Positions 1 to 9,136 of a stretch of 64,000 nucleotides of DNA are shown piece after piece. The notes below the pieces were generated by a model. It made no database searches, was not told the origin of the DNA, and saw only the letters and a program-made list of their open reading frames with translations. The translations under genes were made by a program, and so were the position numbers. The stretch is taken from contig LT009756.1 of NCBI GenBank assembly GCA_900012615.1, forward strand, positions 1,392,913 through 1,456,912, written 5' to 3'. Position 1 is the first letter of the stretch. Each line of letters begins with the position of its first letter. This DNA comes from Agrobacterium genomosp. 13 str. CFBP 6927 (lineage in GTDB: Bacteria; Pseudomonadota; Alphaproteobacteria; Rhizobiales; Rhizobiaceae).

Positions 1-1
1 C

Positions 2-406
2 GGCATGTCGCGCCGACGCGTGGCGGGGCTGAGAGAGCGGGCGCGTGAGCTGATCAAGATGGCGGGCCTCTGGGACGTTCGCCATCAGCCCGCCGGCAAT
101 CTGTCCGGCGGTCAGCAGAAACTCATCCAGTTCGCCTCCATGCTGATGCCGGAACCGAAGCTTATCCTGCTCGATGAGCCGATGGCCGGCATCAATCCGA
201 AGATCATCGAGCGCGTGGTGGAGACGATCCAATATGCGAATAAATCGCTCGGCGTGAGTTTCCTCGTCATCGAACATAATATCGATGTGGTCACCAGCAT
301 CTGCCAGCGTGTGGTCGTGCTCGATCAGGGAACGAAACTGGTCGAGGGGCTGCCGCATGACATCATCAAGGACCAGCGTGTGAGGGAGGCCTATCTTGGC
401 GGCTGA
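2..406 (+). CDS. Branched-chain amino-acid type ABC transporter ATPase (LivG-like), 3' part
   Basis: This is the C-terminal 134 residues of an ABC ATPase; the reading frame is open to the left edge, so the true start lies outside the window (LivG proteins are about 250 aa). The ABC signature LSGGQQK, Walker B LILLDEP and the switch histidine in VIEHN are all visible; Walker A would be off the left edge. LivG-type ATPases pair with LivF to drive import of branched-chain amino acids or other small carboxylates through LivHM permeases. It overlaps the following livF-like gene by 11 bases, so the two are translationally coupled. The substrate cannot be read from this fragment; the downstream catabolic genes suggest a specialised nitrogen or acid substrate. 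Confidence 0.85.
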   Translation, partial: GMSRRRVAGLRERARELIKMAGLWDVRHQPAGNLSGGQQKLIQFASMLMPEPKLILLDEPMAGINPKIIERVVETIQYANKSLGVSFLVIEHNIDVVTSICQRVVVLDQGTKLVEGLPHDIIKDQRVREAYLGG

Positions 407-1139
407 CAGCAATCTTTCCATCAAGGGCCTGCGCGCGGGTTACGGCAATCTCGATATCCTGAACGGCGTCGATCTGGATGTGCCGGCCGGCCAATTCGTG
501 GCCCTCATGGGGCCGAACGGGGCGGGCAAATCGACCCTGCTCAAGACGCTCTATGGCATGACGACCATCAAGGAAGGCGGCATCGACTGGCGCGGCAGGA
601 ATATCGCCGGATTGTCGTCGCGCGCCATTCTGGGGGAGGGCATATCCTTCGTGCCGCAGGGACGCTGCAATTTCCCGGTTATGACGGTCGATGAAAACCT
701 GCAAATGGCTGCCTATACCATCCGGGATGCGAAAGTGAAGGCGGACCGGGATTATGTCTATGACCTTTTCCCGATCCTGAAGACACGGCGTTCGACGCTC
801 GCGGGCAATATGTCGGGCGGCGAGCAACAATTGCTCGAAGTGGCGATGGCGGTTTTGCAGCGGCCGAAGGTACTGCTGGTGGATGAGCCCTCGGTCGGCC
901 TGTCGCCGGCCGCAATCGGTATCGTGTTCGATGAACTCCTGCGGCTGCATGCGAATGGCATGACCATCCTGCTGGTCGAGCAGAATACCAAAAAGGCCAT
1001 GGAGGTGGCTGAGCGCGCCGTCATTCTCCGTCTCGGCAAGGTGATCTGGGACGGCACGCCGGCGGAGATCACCCATGACGAACTAGGTGAACTGTTCCTG
1101 ACCGGAAAGATGCGCGGCGAACTCGAAGCCGCACACTGA
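396..1139 (+). CDS. Branched-chain amino-acid type ABC transporter ATPase (LivF-like)
   Basis: A 247-residue ABC ATPase of LivF length. Walker A GPNGAGKST lies at residues 39-47, the signature MSGGEQQ near 138-144, Walker B VLLVDEPS near 158-165, and the switch His corresponds to the VEQN region. The start is a TTG at 396, preceded by a GGAGG at 384-388 and lying inside the end of the upstream livG-like gene. Together the two ATPases would energise a Liv-type importer whose permease and binding-protein genes must lie to the left of the window. The aminotransferase 35 bases downstream is probably co-transcribed. Confidence 0.88.
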   Translation: MAADSNLSIKGLRAGYGNLDILNGVDLDVPAGQFVALMGPNGAGKSTLLKTLYGMTTIKEGGIDWRGRNIAGLSSRAILGEGISFVPQGRCNFPVMTVDENLQMAAYTIRDAKVKADRDYVYDLFPILKTRRSTLAGNMSGGEQQLLEVAMAVLQRPKVLLVDEPSVGLSPAAIGIVFDELLRLHANGMTILLVEQNTKKAMEVAERAVILRLGKVIWDGTPAEITHDELGELFLTGKMRGELEAAH

Positions 1140-1174
1140 CTGGTCCAAAGCTTTATATCAGACGAGGAAAGACC

Positions 1175-2383
1175 ATGAGCACTTTCGTGCCAGCATCACG
1201 CGTGTCGAAAATTAGGGTTTCGCCAAGCACGGCGGCGGCGGCCCGCGCCCGCGAATTGAAGGCCGCCGGCCGCGATATCGCCGACCTGACCGTCGGCGAG
1301 CCGGATTTCGATACGCCGCACGCCGTCAAGGCCGCGGCGCATGCCGCCATCGATCGGGGGGAGACCAAATACACAGCAGTCAACGGCACGCCGGCGCTTC
1401 GCAAGGCAATCATCGGCGACTTCCAGAGACGTCTCGGCATCACCTATGGCGATAGTGAAATCTGCGTCGGCGGCGGCGCCAAGCAGATCCTGTTTCTGGC
1501 GCTGATGGCAAGCGTGGAAAACGATGCGGAAGTCATCATTCCGGCTCCCTACTGGGTGTCTTATCCCGATATGGTCATCGCCAATGACGGCACGCCCGTC
1601 ATCGTTGCATGCCCGGAGGAAACGGGGTTCAAGCTGACGGCTGAAGCGCTGGAAGCGGCAATCACCCCGAAGACGCTGTGGCTGATCCTCAACGCCCCCT
1701 CGAACCCGACGGGTGCTGCCTATAGCGAAGCGGAATTGAAAGCGCTGGGCGACGTATTGCTGCGCCATCCGCATGTCATGGTCCTATCCGACGATATTTA
1801 CGATCAGGTCTGGTTCAGGGACGAGCCGATGAAGACCTTCGTTGCCGTCGTTCCGGAACTGAAGGACCGCGTGCTTCTGACCAACGGCGTTTCAAAATCC
1901 TATGCCATGACGGGGTGGCGGATCGGTTACGGGGCAGGGCCGGCAGCACTCGTCGCTGCCATCAACAAGTTGCAGTCACAAATGTCGTCCTGCCCGTCCT
2001 CCGTCAGCCAGGCCGCCGCCGCCCATGCACTTGCCGGCGACCAGACATTCGTGACGGAAAGCGTCGCGGTCTATAAACAGCGGCGCGACTACGCCTCATC
2101 GCGCCTGAACGCGATCCCCGGCCTTTCCTGCATGGTTCCGGATGGGGCCTTCTACCTCTATCCGAGTTGCGCCGGGGTGATCGACAAAACGACGGCAGAT
2201 GGCAAGGTGATCGAAAACGATCTCGATTTCGTCCTCTATCTCCTCGACAGCGTCGGCGTGGCGGCTCTTCAGGGTGCCGCCTATGGCCTTTCGCCCTATT
2301 TCCGCATTTCCTTCGCCACCTCCATGGAAGTGCTGGAGGATGCATGCGATCGCATCGAACGGGCGGTGGCGGCGCTAAGGTAG
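1175..2383 (+). CDS. Class I/II pyridoxal-phosphate aminotransferase (aspartate aminotransferase-like)
   Basis: A 402-residue fold-type I aminotransferase. The PLP-binding lysine is K241 in the motif VSKSYAMTGWRIGYG, and the substrate-binding NAPSNPTG stretch is present in the middle of the protein. It transfers an amino group between an amino acid and a 2-oxo acid in the cytoplasm; the exact substrate is not evident. Start ATG 1175 follows GAGGAAA at 1164-1170. Position directly after a Liv-type transporter suggests that it deaminates the imported compound, but this is inference. Confidence 0.85.
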   Translation: MSTFVPASRVSKIRVSPSTAAAARARELKAAGRDIADLTVGEPDFDTPHAVKAAAHAAIDRGETKYTAVNGTPALRKAIIGDFQRRLGITYGDSEICVGGGAKQILFLALMASVENDAEVIIPAPYWVSYPDMVIANDGTPVIVACPEETGFKLTAEALEAAITPKTLWLILNAPSNPTGAAYSEAELKALGDVLLRHPHVMVLSDDIYDQVWFRDEPMKTFVAVVPELKDRVLLTNGVSKSYAMTGWRIGYGAGPAALVAAINKLQSQMSSCPSSVSQAAAAHALAGDQTFVTESVAVYKQRRDYASSRLNAIPGLSCMVPDGAFYLYPSCAGVIDKTTADGKVIENDLDFVLYLLDSVGVAALQGAAYGLSPYFRISFATSMEVLEDACDRIERAVAALR

Positions 2384-2699
2384 GGGCAAATAGGACCCGT
2401 AAACAGGCTCGCCTTTACAACGGTTCTTGACGCTTTCACTTCCCGCCACTCCGGCCTTGAGCCGGAATCCAGCCAGCCCAAGTCCCTGGGCTGAAAAGAC
2501 TTGTCCCGCCGCGCAGACGCGCGTCGACTGGATTCCGGCTCAAGGCCGGAATAACGGAGGTGGAGATGTACGCGCACAGCTGTGTCGTGGACATATACCG
2601 AAAAACACCTATCCCATTGAAATTACGAATCCTCCGTGCAGAAATCCATTCCTGTTTCCGCATCGATGCGCTAGGATTTCCCCCAAAAAGTGGGGACCG
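2384..2699 (+). repeat. Intergenic palindromic element (RIME-like) between aminotransferase and LysR genes
   Basis: This 316-base gap holds no gene. Its core is a perfect 22-base inverted repeat, 2451-2472 against 2528-2549. Within the loop is a smaller hairpin (CAGCCCA 2474-2480 with TGGGCTG 2487-2493). Layout and sequence style match the Rhizobium intergenic mosaic elements described in Rhizobiaceae. Related palindromes are at 38387-38504 and 59296-59368. The right part of the gap (2550-2699) presumably carries the LysR promoter, but no clear box was recognised. Confidence 0.75.
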
Positions 2700-3638
2700 A
2701 TGAGCGTCGATTTCAAAAAACTCAAGAGCTTCGTCAAGATCGTCGATACCGGCAGCGTTTCGCGTGCCGCCGGCATTCTTCGTGTGGCGCAGCCGGCGTT
2801 GTCGCAGCAGATCGCGTCGCTGGAACAGCATTTCAAACACCAGCTGCTGTTGCGCAGCAATGTCGGTATCACGCCAACCGAAGCGGGGTTGATCCTCTAT
2901 CGCCATGCGCAGATCATGCTGAAGCAGATCGAGCAGGCGCAGACCGATATCGACCGCTCGGCCCGCTCGGTCTCCGGCCGCGTCTCCATCGGGCTTGCCA
3001 CCTATTCCTCGTCCAGCGCACTGTCCCTGCCGCTCATCAAGGAGATGAGGGCACGGTTCCCCGCCATTACGGTCCATATCAACGACAGTTTCGGCCATAT
3101 CCTCAGCGAGCTGATCATGACCGGCAAGATGGACATGGCGCTGATCTACACCTCCGATCCCATCAAGGGCGTGACGCTGGAGCCGCTGTTCCGGGAAGAA
3201 ATGTTCCTCGTCTCGCCCGCCGATATGAAGCTGCCGGCCGAACCCGGTCAGCCGCTTCCGCTCTCGGCGCTGGATGGCCACGCGATGCTATTGCCGAGCA
3301 AGGCGCATTTCCTTCGCCGGCTCATCGATGAAGGGCTGGCGCGGGCGCGCGCAAAGCCGGAGGTGATTTCAGAACTGGAATCCGTGCCGGCGCTCGGGGC
3401 GGCGGTACTGGACGGCCTCGGCTCGACCATCCTTCCAGCCTCCGTTGTTCTGGAAACCCCGAGCTTCAGCGGCGCGCAGCTGCACCCGCTCACAACCCCC
3501 GTCATCGACGCCACGGTTTCGCTCTGCGTCTCCGATCATATGCCGCTTTCCGAGCCGGCTCTGGCGGCGCGTTCCGTGCTTCTCGAGATCGTCACCAAGC
3601 TCAAGAGCGGCCACCACCCCGGCATTCGCGCCATCTGA
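2700..3638 (+). CDS. LysR-family transcriptional regulator
   Basis: A 312-residue LysR regulator. The N-terminal winged HTH covers about residues 5-63 (GSVSRAAGILRVAQPALSQQI), followed by a periplasmic-binding-like effector domain. The reading frame is open 273 bases further upstream, but the ATG at 2700 starts exactly at the family N-terminus and is preceded by GGGGA, so it is preferred. It is transcribed in the same direction as the hydantoinase genes 146 bases downstream rather than divergently. Control of the hyu-like cassette, the upstream aminotransferase, or both is plausible but not shown. Confidence 0.87.
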   Translation: MSVDFKKLKSFVKIVDTGSVSRAAGILRVAQPALSQQIASLEQHFKHQLLLRSNVGITPTEAGLILYRHAQIMLKQIEQAQTDIDRSARSVSGRVSIGLATYSSSSALSLPLIKEMRARFPAITVHINDSFGHILSELIMTGKMDMALIYTSDPIKGVTLEPLFREEMFLVSPADMKLPAEPGQPLPLSALDGHAMLLPSKAHFLRRLIDEGLARARAKPEVISELESVPALGAAVLDGLGSTILPASVVLETPSFSGAQLHPLTTPVIDATVSLCVSDHMPLSEPALAARSVLLEIVTKLKSGHHPGIRAI

Positions 3639-3784
3639 ATTCGCTATAAGCAAACCCTATGGCGGCAGACCGAGGTTGTGTTGGTAAAGGCCCGCCGAAC
3701 GTTTCAAATTTTCCATCAGTGAACGGATTCAAATTTGGGTCCACAAGGCAGCCAAAGAGGCTGCATGGTCGCTCGAGGGAAACA

Positions 3785-5848
3785 ATGGCAAAACTGGCTT
3801 TCGATACTGGCGGTACCTTTACCGATTTCGCGCTTCTGGACGACAGCGGCGAACTGCACCTCCATAAAGTCCTGAGCACGCCGAAAAATCCGGCCGAAGC
3901 CGTTGTCCAGGGCGTGTCTGAGCTGCTCGAAAAACATGCGGACGCGATTGCCATCGAGAACCTGCAGGTGCTTGGCGCAACCACCGTCGTCACCAACGCG
4001 GTGCTGGAGCGCAAGGGCGTGGAGACCGGTTTCGTCACCACAGACGGTTTTCAGGACATGCTGCGTATCCGCAACGAGGGGCGTTACGATCTCTATGACC
4101 TGAACATCAAATATCCCGATCCGTTGGTCACCCGCGCCAACAGTTTCGGCGCCGAAGAACGCATCGCCGCCGATGGTGAGGTGATGACGGAGCTCAAGGA
4201 GGAGACCGTCCGCGAGATTGCCGGACGGTTGAAAGAAAAAGGCATCCGCTCGGTAGCGGTCTGCTTGCTGCACGCTTACAAATATCCGCAGCACGAGCAG
4301 CGCGTTGCCGCCCTTCTGCGCGAGGAAGACCCGGATATTTTCGTTTCGCTGTCTTCCGAGGTCTGCCCGGAAATGCGTGAATTCGACCGCGCCTCGACAA
4401 CGGTGGTCAATGCCTATACCCGCCCGCAAATGTCGGGCCACGTCGCCCATCTACAACGGGAGTTTGCTGAGAAGGGCATCGACCGGCAGGTGCTGTGGAT
4501 GACCTCTTCGGGCGGCCTTGTGCCGAGCCGCCGCGCCGCCGAACTTCCCGTTCGCCTGATCGAATCCGGCCCCGCCGCAGGTGCTGTCGCCGCCGCCGAA
4601 TTCGGTCGTACGGCGGGCGAAGCGAGCGTTCTTTCCTTCGACATGGGCGGCACCACCGCCAAGCTCTGCCTTATTCCCGATGGCGAACCGAATGTCGGCA
4701 CCGATCTCGAAGTCGCGCATTACCAGCGTTTCCGCAAGGGATCGGGGTTTCCGCTGAAAATCCAGTCGATTCAGATGATCGAGATCGGCGCTGGCGGCGG
4801 TTCCATCGCCGCGAAGAACCCTCTCGGCCTTCTCGATGTCGGCCCGCATTCCGCCGGCGCCATGCCGGGTCCGGCCGCCTATCAGCGCGGCGGAACCGAA
4901 CCGACGGTAACCGACGCCGATATTCTGCTCGGTTACATGGGAACGGAATCCTTCGTCGGCGGCTCGTTCAAGGTATCGAAGGACGCGGCCCGTGAGGCGA
5001 TGTCCAAACTGGCCACTTCTCTCGATGTGTCCGTCGAGCGCTGCGCCTGGGGCATCCACGATCTCGTCAACGAATCCATGAGCAAGGCCGCCGCCATGCA
5101 CGCGACCGATCTCGGTGTCGATCCGCGCTCGCTGCCGATGGTCGCTTTCGGCGGGGCCGGCCCGGTCCACGCCTATGGCATAGCCCGCAAGCTCGGGATT
5201 TCGCGCATCATCTGCCCGACCGGCGCCGGCGTCAGCTCCGCTATCGGCCTGTTGATCGCGCCGGTTGCCGTCGATCTCTCCGCAAGCCATCCGATGGCGC
5301 TCGACGCCTGGGATATCGAGGCGATGAACCGCCTGCTCGATGATCTTTCCGCTCAGGGGGCGGAAGTCGTTTCGGCCGCCGGGGTTCCGAAGGAGACGAT
5401 CAGCAATCGCTATACCGTGGATATGCGCCATGTGGGGCAGGGACACGAGATTACGGTGGTACTGCCCGACCGTAACCTGCCGAAAGACCTTTTCCTTGAA
5501 GAATTGCGCAGCAGCTTCTTCAAGCTCTATCGCGAATTGTTCGGCCGCACGGTGGCCGCACCGCTGGAAGTCATCACCTGGCGTCTACGCGCCAGCGGCG
5601 AGAAGGATCAGGTCACCCGGCCGCATGAAACCGTCGTTGCCGAAGCCCGCAAGGGCAGCCGACAGGTCTATTTTCAGGAGGCGGGCGGCTATGTCGAAAC
5701 CTCGGTTTACGACCATTACAAACTGCCGGTCGGCCACGAGATGAAAGGGCCTGCCATTGTGGAACAGCGTGAATCGACGGCCGTTGTCGGGCCGAGTGGC
5801 GCCTTCCATGTCGATGCCCACGGCAATCTCGTGATCAATATTCTCTAA
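3785..5848 (+). CDS. hyuA: Hydantoinase/oxoprolinase family subunit A (HyuA)
   Basis: A 687-residue ASKHA-fold ATP-dependent amidohydrolase subunit. The first phosphate motif DTGGTFTD lies at residues 7-14 and a second nucleotide-binding motif, FDMGGTTAK, near residue 284. The C-terminal region matches the N-methylhydantoinase A / 5-oxoprolinase family. With HyuB it hydrolyses cyclic amides (hydantoins, 5-oxoproline) or carboxylates related substrates at the cost of ATP. ATG 3785 was chosen because the family starts here and GAGGGA precedes it, although the frame is open further upstream. HyuB follows after 12 bases. The substrate is undetermined. Confidence 0.9.
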   Translation: MAKLAFDTGGTFTDFALLDDSGELHLHKVLSTPKNPAEAVVQGVSELLEKHADAIAIENLQVLGATTVVTNAVLERKGVETGFVTTDGFQDMLRIRNEGRYDLYDLNIKYPDPLVTRANSFGAEERIAADGEVMTELKEETVREIAGRLKEKGIRSVAVCLLHAYKYPQHEQRVAALLREEDPDIFVSLSSEVCPEMREFDRASTTVVNAYTRPQMSGHVAHLQREFAEKGIDRQVLWMTSSGGLVPSRRAAELPVRLIESGPAAGAVAAAEFGRTAGEASVLSFDMGGTTAKLCLIPDGEPNVGTDLEVAHYQRFRKGSGFPLKIQSIQMIEIGAGGGSIAAKNPLGLLDVGPHSAGAMPGPAAYQRGGTEPTVTDADILLGYMGTESFVGGSFKVSKDAAREAMSKLATSLDVSVERCAWGIHDLVNESMSKAAAMHATDLGVDPRSLPMVAFGGAGPVHAYGIARKLGISRIICPTGAGVSSAIGLLIAPVAVDLSASHPMALDAWDIEAMNRLLDDLSAQGAEVVSAAGVPKETISNRYTVDMRHVGQGHEITVVLPDRNLPKDLFLEELRSSFFKLYRELFGRTVAAPLEVITWRLRASGEKDQVTRPHETVVAEARKGSRQVYFQEAGGYVETSVYDHYKLPVGHEMKGPAIVEQRESTAVVGPSGAFHVDAHGNLVINIL

Positions 5849-5860
5849 GGGGGCAGTCAG

Positions 5861-7537
5861 ATGTCGAAACCCGCAACCGATTTCAACGATCCGATCAACC
5901 TTCAGGTCATGTGGAATCGCCTGATCTTCATCGCGGATCAGGCCGATAACGTGCTCGGAAAGACAGCTTTTTCGCCGATCGTGCGTGAGAACCATGATTA
6001 CGTAACGGTACTTCTCGACAGTAAGGGGAGGGCGCTGGCGCAATGCACCTGGTCGATCCCGGTTTTCATCACCTCGCTGCCCGCAGCGGCGCAGAAATAT
6101 TTCCTGCCAAAGTTTCCGGTCGAGATGCTGGAAGAGGGCGATGTTCTCGCGACCAACGATCCGGAAATCGGAACCGGCCATCTGCCTGACGTGACGATGA
6201 TCACGCCGATCTTCAAGAACGGCAAGGTCGTCGCTTATGCGGGGTCCATCGCCCATCTTCCCGATATTGGCGGCGCGCCGCTGCATTCGGAAGCCAGCGA
6301 CATTTTCGCGGAAGGTATCCGTTTTCCCATCGTCAAGCTGCTCAAGGCCGGCGTTCCGAACGAGGATGTGTTCGATATCATCGCAGCCTCCGTCCGCCTT
6401 CCCACGGAAGTGCGCGGAGATCTGGAATCGATGATCGCCGCCAACAATGTCATGGGCCGCGAACTGGTGAAATTCCTCGATGAATACGGGCTGGACGATG
6501 TCGACGGGCTGGCAGACGCCATCCACACCCGTTCCGAAGCGCAGACGCGCAAGGCAATCCGCGAATGGCCGAACGGCACCTATTCCGCCGAAGTCCTGCT
6601 CGACGGCTACGATGTCGACGTCACACTGAAAGCCGCCGTGATCGTCAGGGACGATTCCATCCATGTGGATTATACCGGCACCTCGGATCAGGTCCTGCAC
6701 TCGATCAACTGCCGCACGAACTACCGTTACGCCCATTCGGTCTATGCGCTGAAATGCCTGCTCGATGCCGAAACGCCCAATAATGAGGGCTGCATCGTTC
6801 CGATCACCGACGAGGCGCCGCTCGGCTGCATTCTCAATCCGCAGGAATGGACGGCGGGCAATTCGCGCAACCTCATCGGCCACGTCATTCCCTCGCTGAT
6901 CTTCAAGGCGCTGGAAGGCATCGTGCCGGAAAAGGTGCTGGGCGATAGCGGCGGTGCGCCGATCTGGGCGGCCAATTGCGTCGGCCAGCGTAACGATGGC
7001 ACGCAATATGGCTCCGTACAGAATTTCCATGGCGGGCAGGGCGCGCGCGCCGAATTCGACGGGCTGGATACGCTGAGCTTCCCGTCCAACTGCAAGGTCA
7101 CCGCCATCGAAATGTTCGAGGTCGCCGTTCCGGTACTGACTGAACGCAAGGAACTCATCGCCGATTCCGGTGGCGCCGGCAAACATCGCGGCGGCCTTGG
7201 CCAGCGCGTCGTTCTGCGCAATCTCGGCAAGAACCCGATGAACATTTATCTGGCATCGGAACGCGTCCGCCATCCCTGCTTCGGCGTGGTGGAAGGCCAG
7301 AGCGGGTCCGCCGGCAAGGTAATGAAGCAGGGCAAGTCGCATTTTCCCAAGGGCAAGGTCGTTCTTCAGACCGGCGAACGTCTGGAAGTCCAGACACCCG
7401 GCGGCGGCGGCTGGGGCAGGGCCAGCGAGCGTTCGCGCGCGCTGATCGAACAGGATATTTCCGAAGGTCTGGTCACCGCGAAGGCGGCGAAAGAAATCTT
7501 CGGCTATTCTGGCACCATTGCTGCCGCAGCCGAATAG
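5861..7537 (+). CDS. hyuB: Hydantoinase/oxoprolinase family subunit B (HyuB)
   Basis: A 558-residue HyuB-type subunit, normal for the family, recognisable from the N-terminal NLQVMWNRL segment, the ATNDPEIGTGHLPD motif and the glycine-rich C-terminus (VQTPGGGGWG). It forms the partner of HyuA in ATP-dependent hydrolysis of cyclic amides. The start follows GGGGG at 5849-5853. Its stop overlaps the Shine-Dalgarno of the next gene, so the hyuAB-SDR-aldolase set is an operon. Family members also include acetone and acetophenone carboxylase subunits, so the chemistry could be carboxylation instead. Confidence 0.9.
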   Translation: MSKPATDFNDPINLQVMWNRLIFIADQADNVLGKTAFSPIVRENHDYVTVLLDSKGRALAQCTWSIPVFITSLPAAAQKYFLPKFPVEMLEEGDVLATNDPEIGTGHLPDVTMITPIFKNGKVVAYAGSIAHLPDIGGAPLHSEASDIFAEGIRFPIVKLLKAGVPNEDVFDIIAASVRLPTEVRGDLESMIAANNVMGRELVKFLDEYGLDDVDGLADAIHTRSEAQTRKAIREWPNGTYSAEVLLDGYDVDVTLKAAVIVRDDSIHVDYTGTSDQVLHSINCRTNYRYAHSVYALKCLLDAETPNNEGCIVPITDEAPLGCILNPQEWTAGNSRNLIGHVIPSLIFKALEGIVPEKVLGDSGGAPIWAANCVGQRNDGTQYGSVQNFHGGQGARAEFDGLDTLSFPSNCKVTAIEMFEVAVPVLTERKELIADSGGAGKHRGGLGQRVVLRNLGKNPMNIYLASERVRHPCFGVVEGQSGSAGKVMKQGKSHFPKGKVVLQTGERLEVQTPGGGGWGRASERSRALIEQDISEGLVTAKAAKEIFGYSGTIAAAAE

Positions 7538-7546
7538 GAGATGAGA

Positions 7547-8353
7547 ATGGGACTGCTGAACGGAAAAATTGCGCTGGTAACCGGCGCCGGTTCAGGCATC
7601 GGCCGCGAAACCGCAATCCTGCTGGCGAAAGAAGGGGCGACGGTCGTTCTGACCGGCCGCCGCCTCGATCCGCTGCGCGAGGTCGTGGAACTGATCGAGA
7701 AGAAAAAGGGTAGGGCGATTGCCCGGACGCTCGATATCGCCTCGCGCGAGGCGATCTTCGACACGGTGAAGTCGATCGGTGAGGCCGTCGGTCCCGTCGA
7801 TATTCTGGTGAACAATGCCGGTTCCGCCAGCAAGGTGCTCAACGCCCGCTTCATCGGTGAGGAGGAGTGGAACGCCACCATCAACGTCAATCTGACGGCC
7901 GTGTTCAACCTGACACAGGCGGTACTGCCGGAGATGATCGCAAAGGGTGAGGGCACCATCATCACCGTCTCCTCGCTCGCCGCCCTCAATCCCAATCTTC
8001 TGGGCGGCGTGGCCTATGGCGCTGCCAAGGCGGGCGTGAAGAATTTCATGACCTTCCTGCACAATACCTATCGCAACCAGGGTATCCGCGCGACGACCAT
8101 TCTGCCGGGCGAGACCGATACACCGATCATGAACAACCGCGCGCGTCCGCCTTTGAAGGAAGAACGCGCCGTGATGATGGATCCGCATGATGTGGCCCGC
8201 GCCATCCTGCTTTGCGCCAGCCTGAACAAAAGCGCAGTCATTCCGGAACTGCACATTTGCCCGACCCATATGCGTGACACATCGAAGGATATCGAAGTCG
8301 CGCGCTGGGTGGGCGCACCGGACGATACGCCGGACATGCCGAAAAAGAACTAG
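7547..8353 (+). CDS. SDR-family NAD(P)-dependent oxidoreductase
   Basis: A 268-residue classical short-chain dehydrogenase. TGAGSGIG at residues 12-19 binds the dinucleotide, NNAG at 89-92 is the structural motif, and the catalytic set is S143, Y157 and K161 (YGAAK). An in-frame ATG six bases upstream (7541) touches the AGGAG at 7536-7540 directly, so the ATG at 7547 with normal spacing is preferred. It probably oxidises or reduces a hydroxyl/keto intermediate of the HyuAB pathway; the substrate is unknown. Confidence 0.87.
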   Translation: MGLLNGKIALVTGAGSGIGRETAILLAKEGATVVLTGRRLDPLREVVELIEKKKGRAIARTLDIASREAIFDTVKSIGEAVGPVDILVNNAGSASKVLNARFIGEEEWNATINVNLTAVFNLTQAVLPEMIAKGEGTIITVSSLAALNPNLLGGVAYGAAKAGVKNFMTFLHNTYRNQGIRATTILPGETDTPIMNNRARPPLKEERAVMMDPHDVARAILLCASLNKSAVIPELHICPTHMRDTSKDIEVARWVGAPDDTPDMPKKN

Positions 8354-8365
8354 GGAGAGACGTCC

Positions 8366-9064
8366 ATGAATGGAGCAAAGCTGCGCGCCCGTCTTGCGGC
8401 GGGTGAAGCTATCAGCATGTTCACCCCGCATCATACGTCGTCGGGCCTTTCCGCCCGGCTGGTGGAACTGGGCGCGGACGCGGTCTTCCTCGATTGCGAG
8501 CACGGCACATGGAGCTTTGAGGATGTGCGCGCGGCCGGGCAGGTGGTGCGCTCCGTCGGTGGTGCTGCCATCGTACGCCCGCATTCGCACGAGCGGCCGC
8601 TCATCATCCGCTATCTGAATGCCGGCGCGGACGGGATCATGGTGCCCATGGTCGGCAATGCCGACGAGGCCCGCGCGATTGTCGATGCGGTGCGTTACGC
8701 CCTGCCGTCAGACTATGAAAAACGGCTTGTCATCGCCATGATCGAGACCGTCGATGCGATCGATGCTCTGGACAAGATGCTGACGGTCGAGGGTATCGAC
8801 GTCTTCTTCATCGGTCCCGGCGATCTTTCCCAGGATATGGGTTATCCGCCCGCGCCGCCATTCGGCGAGCCGCGCCCGGATGTGGTGATAGAGAAGGTCG
8901 CCATCGCCGTCGACAAGATACGCGCAGCCGGAAAAATCGCGGGAACGCTTGCGACGCTGGATGAAATGCCGCACTGGCGGGAGCGCGGCGTGCAATTCTT
9001 CTATGTCCATTCCGATCCGTTCCTGCGTCGCGGTCTCGCTGCGGTGAAGAAGGCACTCGCCTGA
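8366..9064 (+). CDS. HpcH/HpaI-type aldolase/citrate-lyase family protein
   Basis: A 232-residue TIM-barrel class II aldolase. Visible family landmarks are FLDCEHG near residue 40, IVRPH near 70, the metal-ligand segment AMIETVDAID near 120 and FIGPGDLSQDMG near 150. Such enzymes cleave 4-hydroxy-2-oxo acids, releasing pyruvate or glyoxylate. It is the last gene of the + strand cassette and is followed by a strong hairpin at 9102-9129. The combination of hydantoinase, dehydrogenase and aldolase suggests stepwise breakdown of a cyclic amide-derived acid, which is inference. Confidence 0.85.
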   Translation: MNGAKLRARLAAGEAISMFTPHHTSSGLSARLVELGADAVFLDCEHGTWSFEDVRAAGQVVRSVGGAAIVRPHSHERPLIIRYLNAGADGIMVPMVGNADEARAIVDAVRYALPSDYEKRLVIAMIETVDAIDALDKMLTVEGIDVFFIGPGDLSQDMGYPPAPPFGEPRPDVVIEKVAIAVDKIRAAGKIAGTLATLDEMPHWRERGVQFFYVHSDPFLRRGLAAVKKALA

Positions 9065-9101
9065 GGTGGAGCAGGGGTTTCTCGACTGAACGATGCCGCA
9101 A

Positions 9102-9129
9102 GCGAGGGCCTGAACCTTCAGGCCCTCGC
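9102..9129. terminator. Perfect hairpin between convergent genes
   Basis: A perfect 13-base inverted repeat (GCGAGGGCCTGAA / TTCAGGCCCTCGC) with a two-base loop lies between the aldolase gene (+) and the DUF1062 gene (-). It has no T-run, but its place between convergent 3' ends fits a bidirectional terminator or transcript-stabilising hairpin. Confidence 0.6.
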
Positions 9130-9136
9130 CATGCAG

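Noticed and set aside
5585-7342. A 585-codon open frame antisense to hyuB
   Set aside because: Same reason: the sense strand has a clear HyuB protein.
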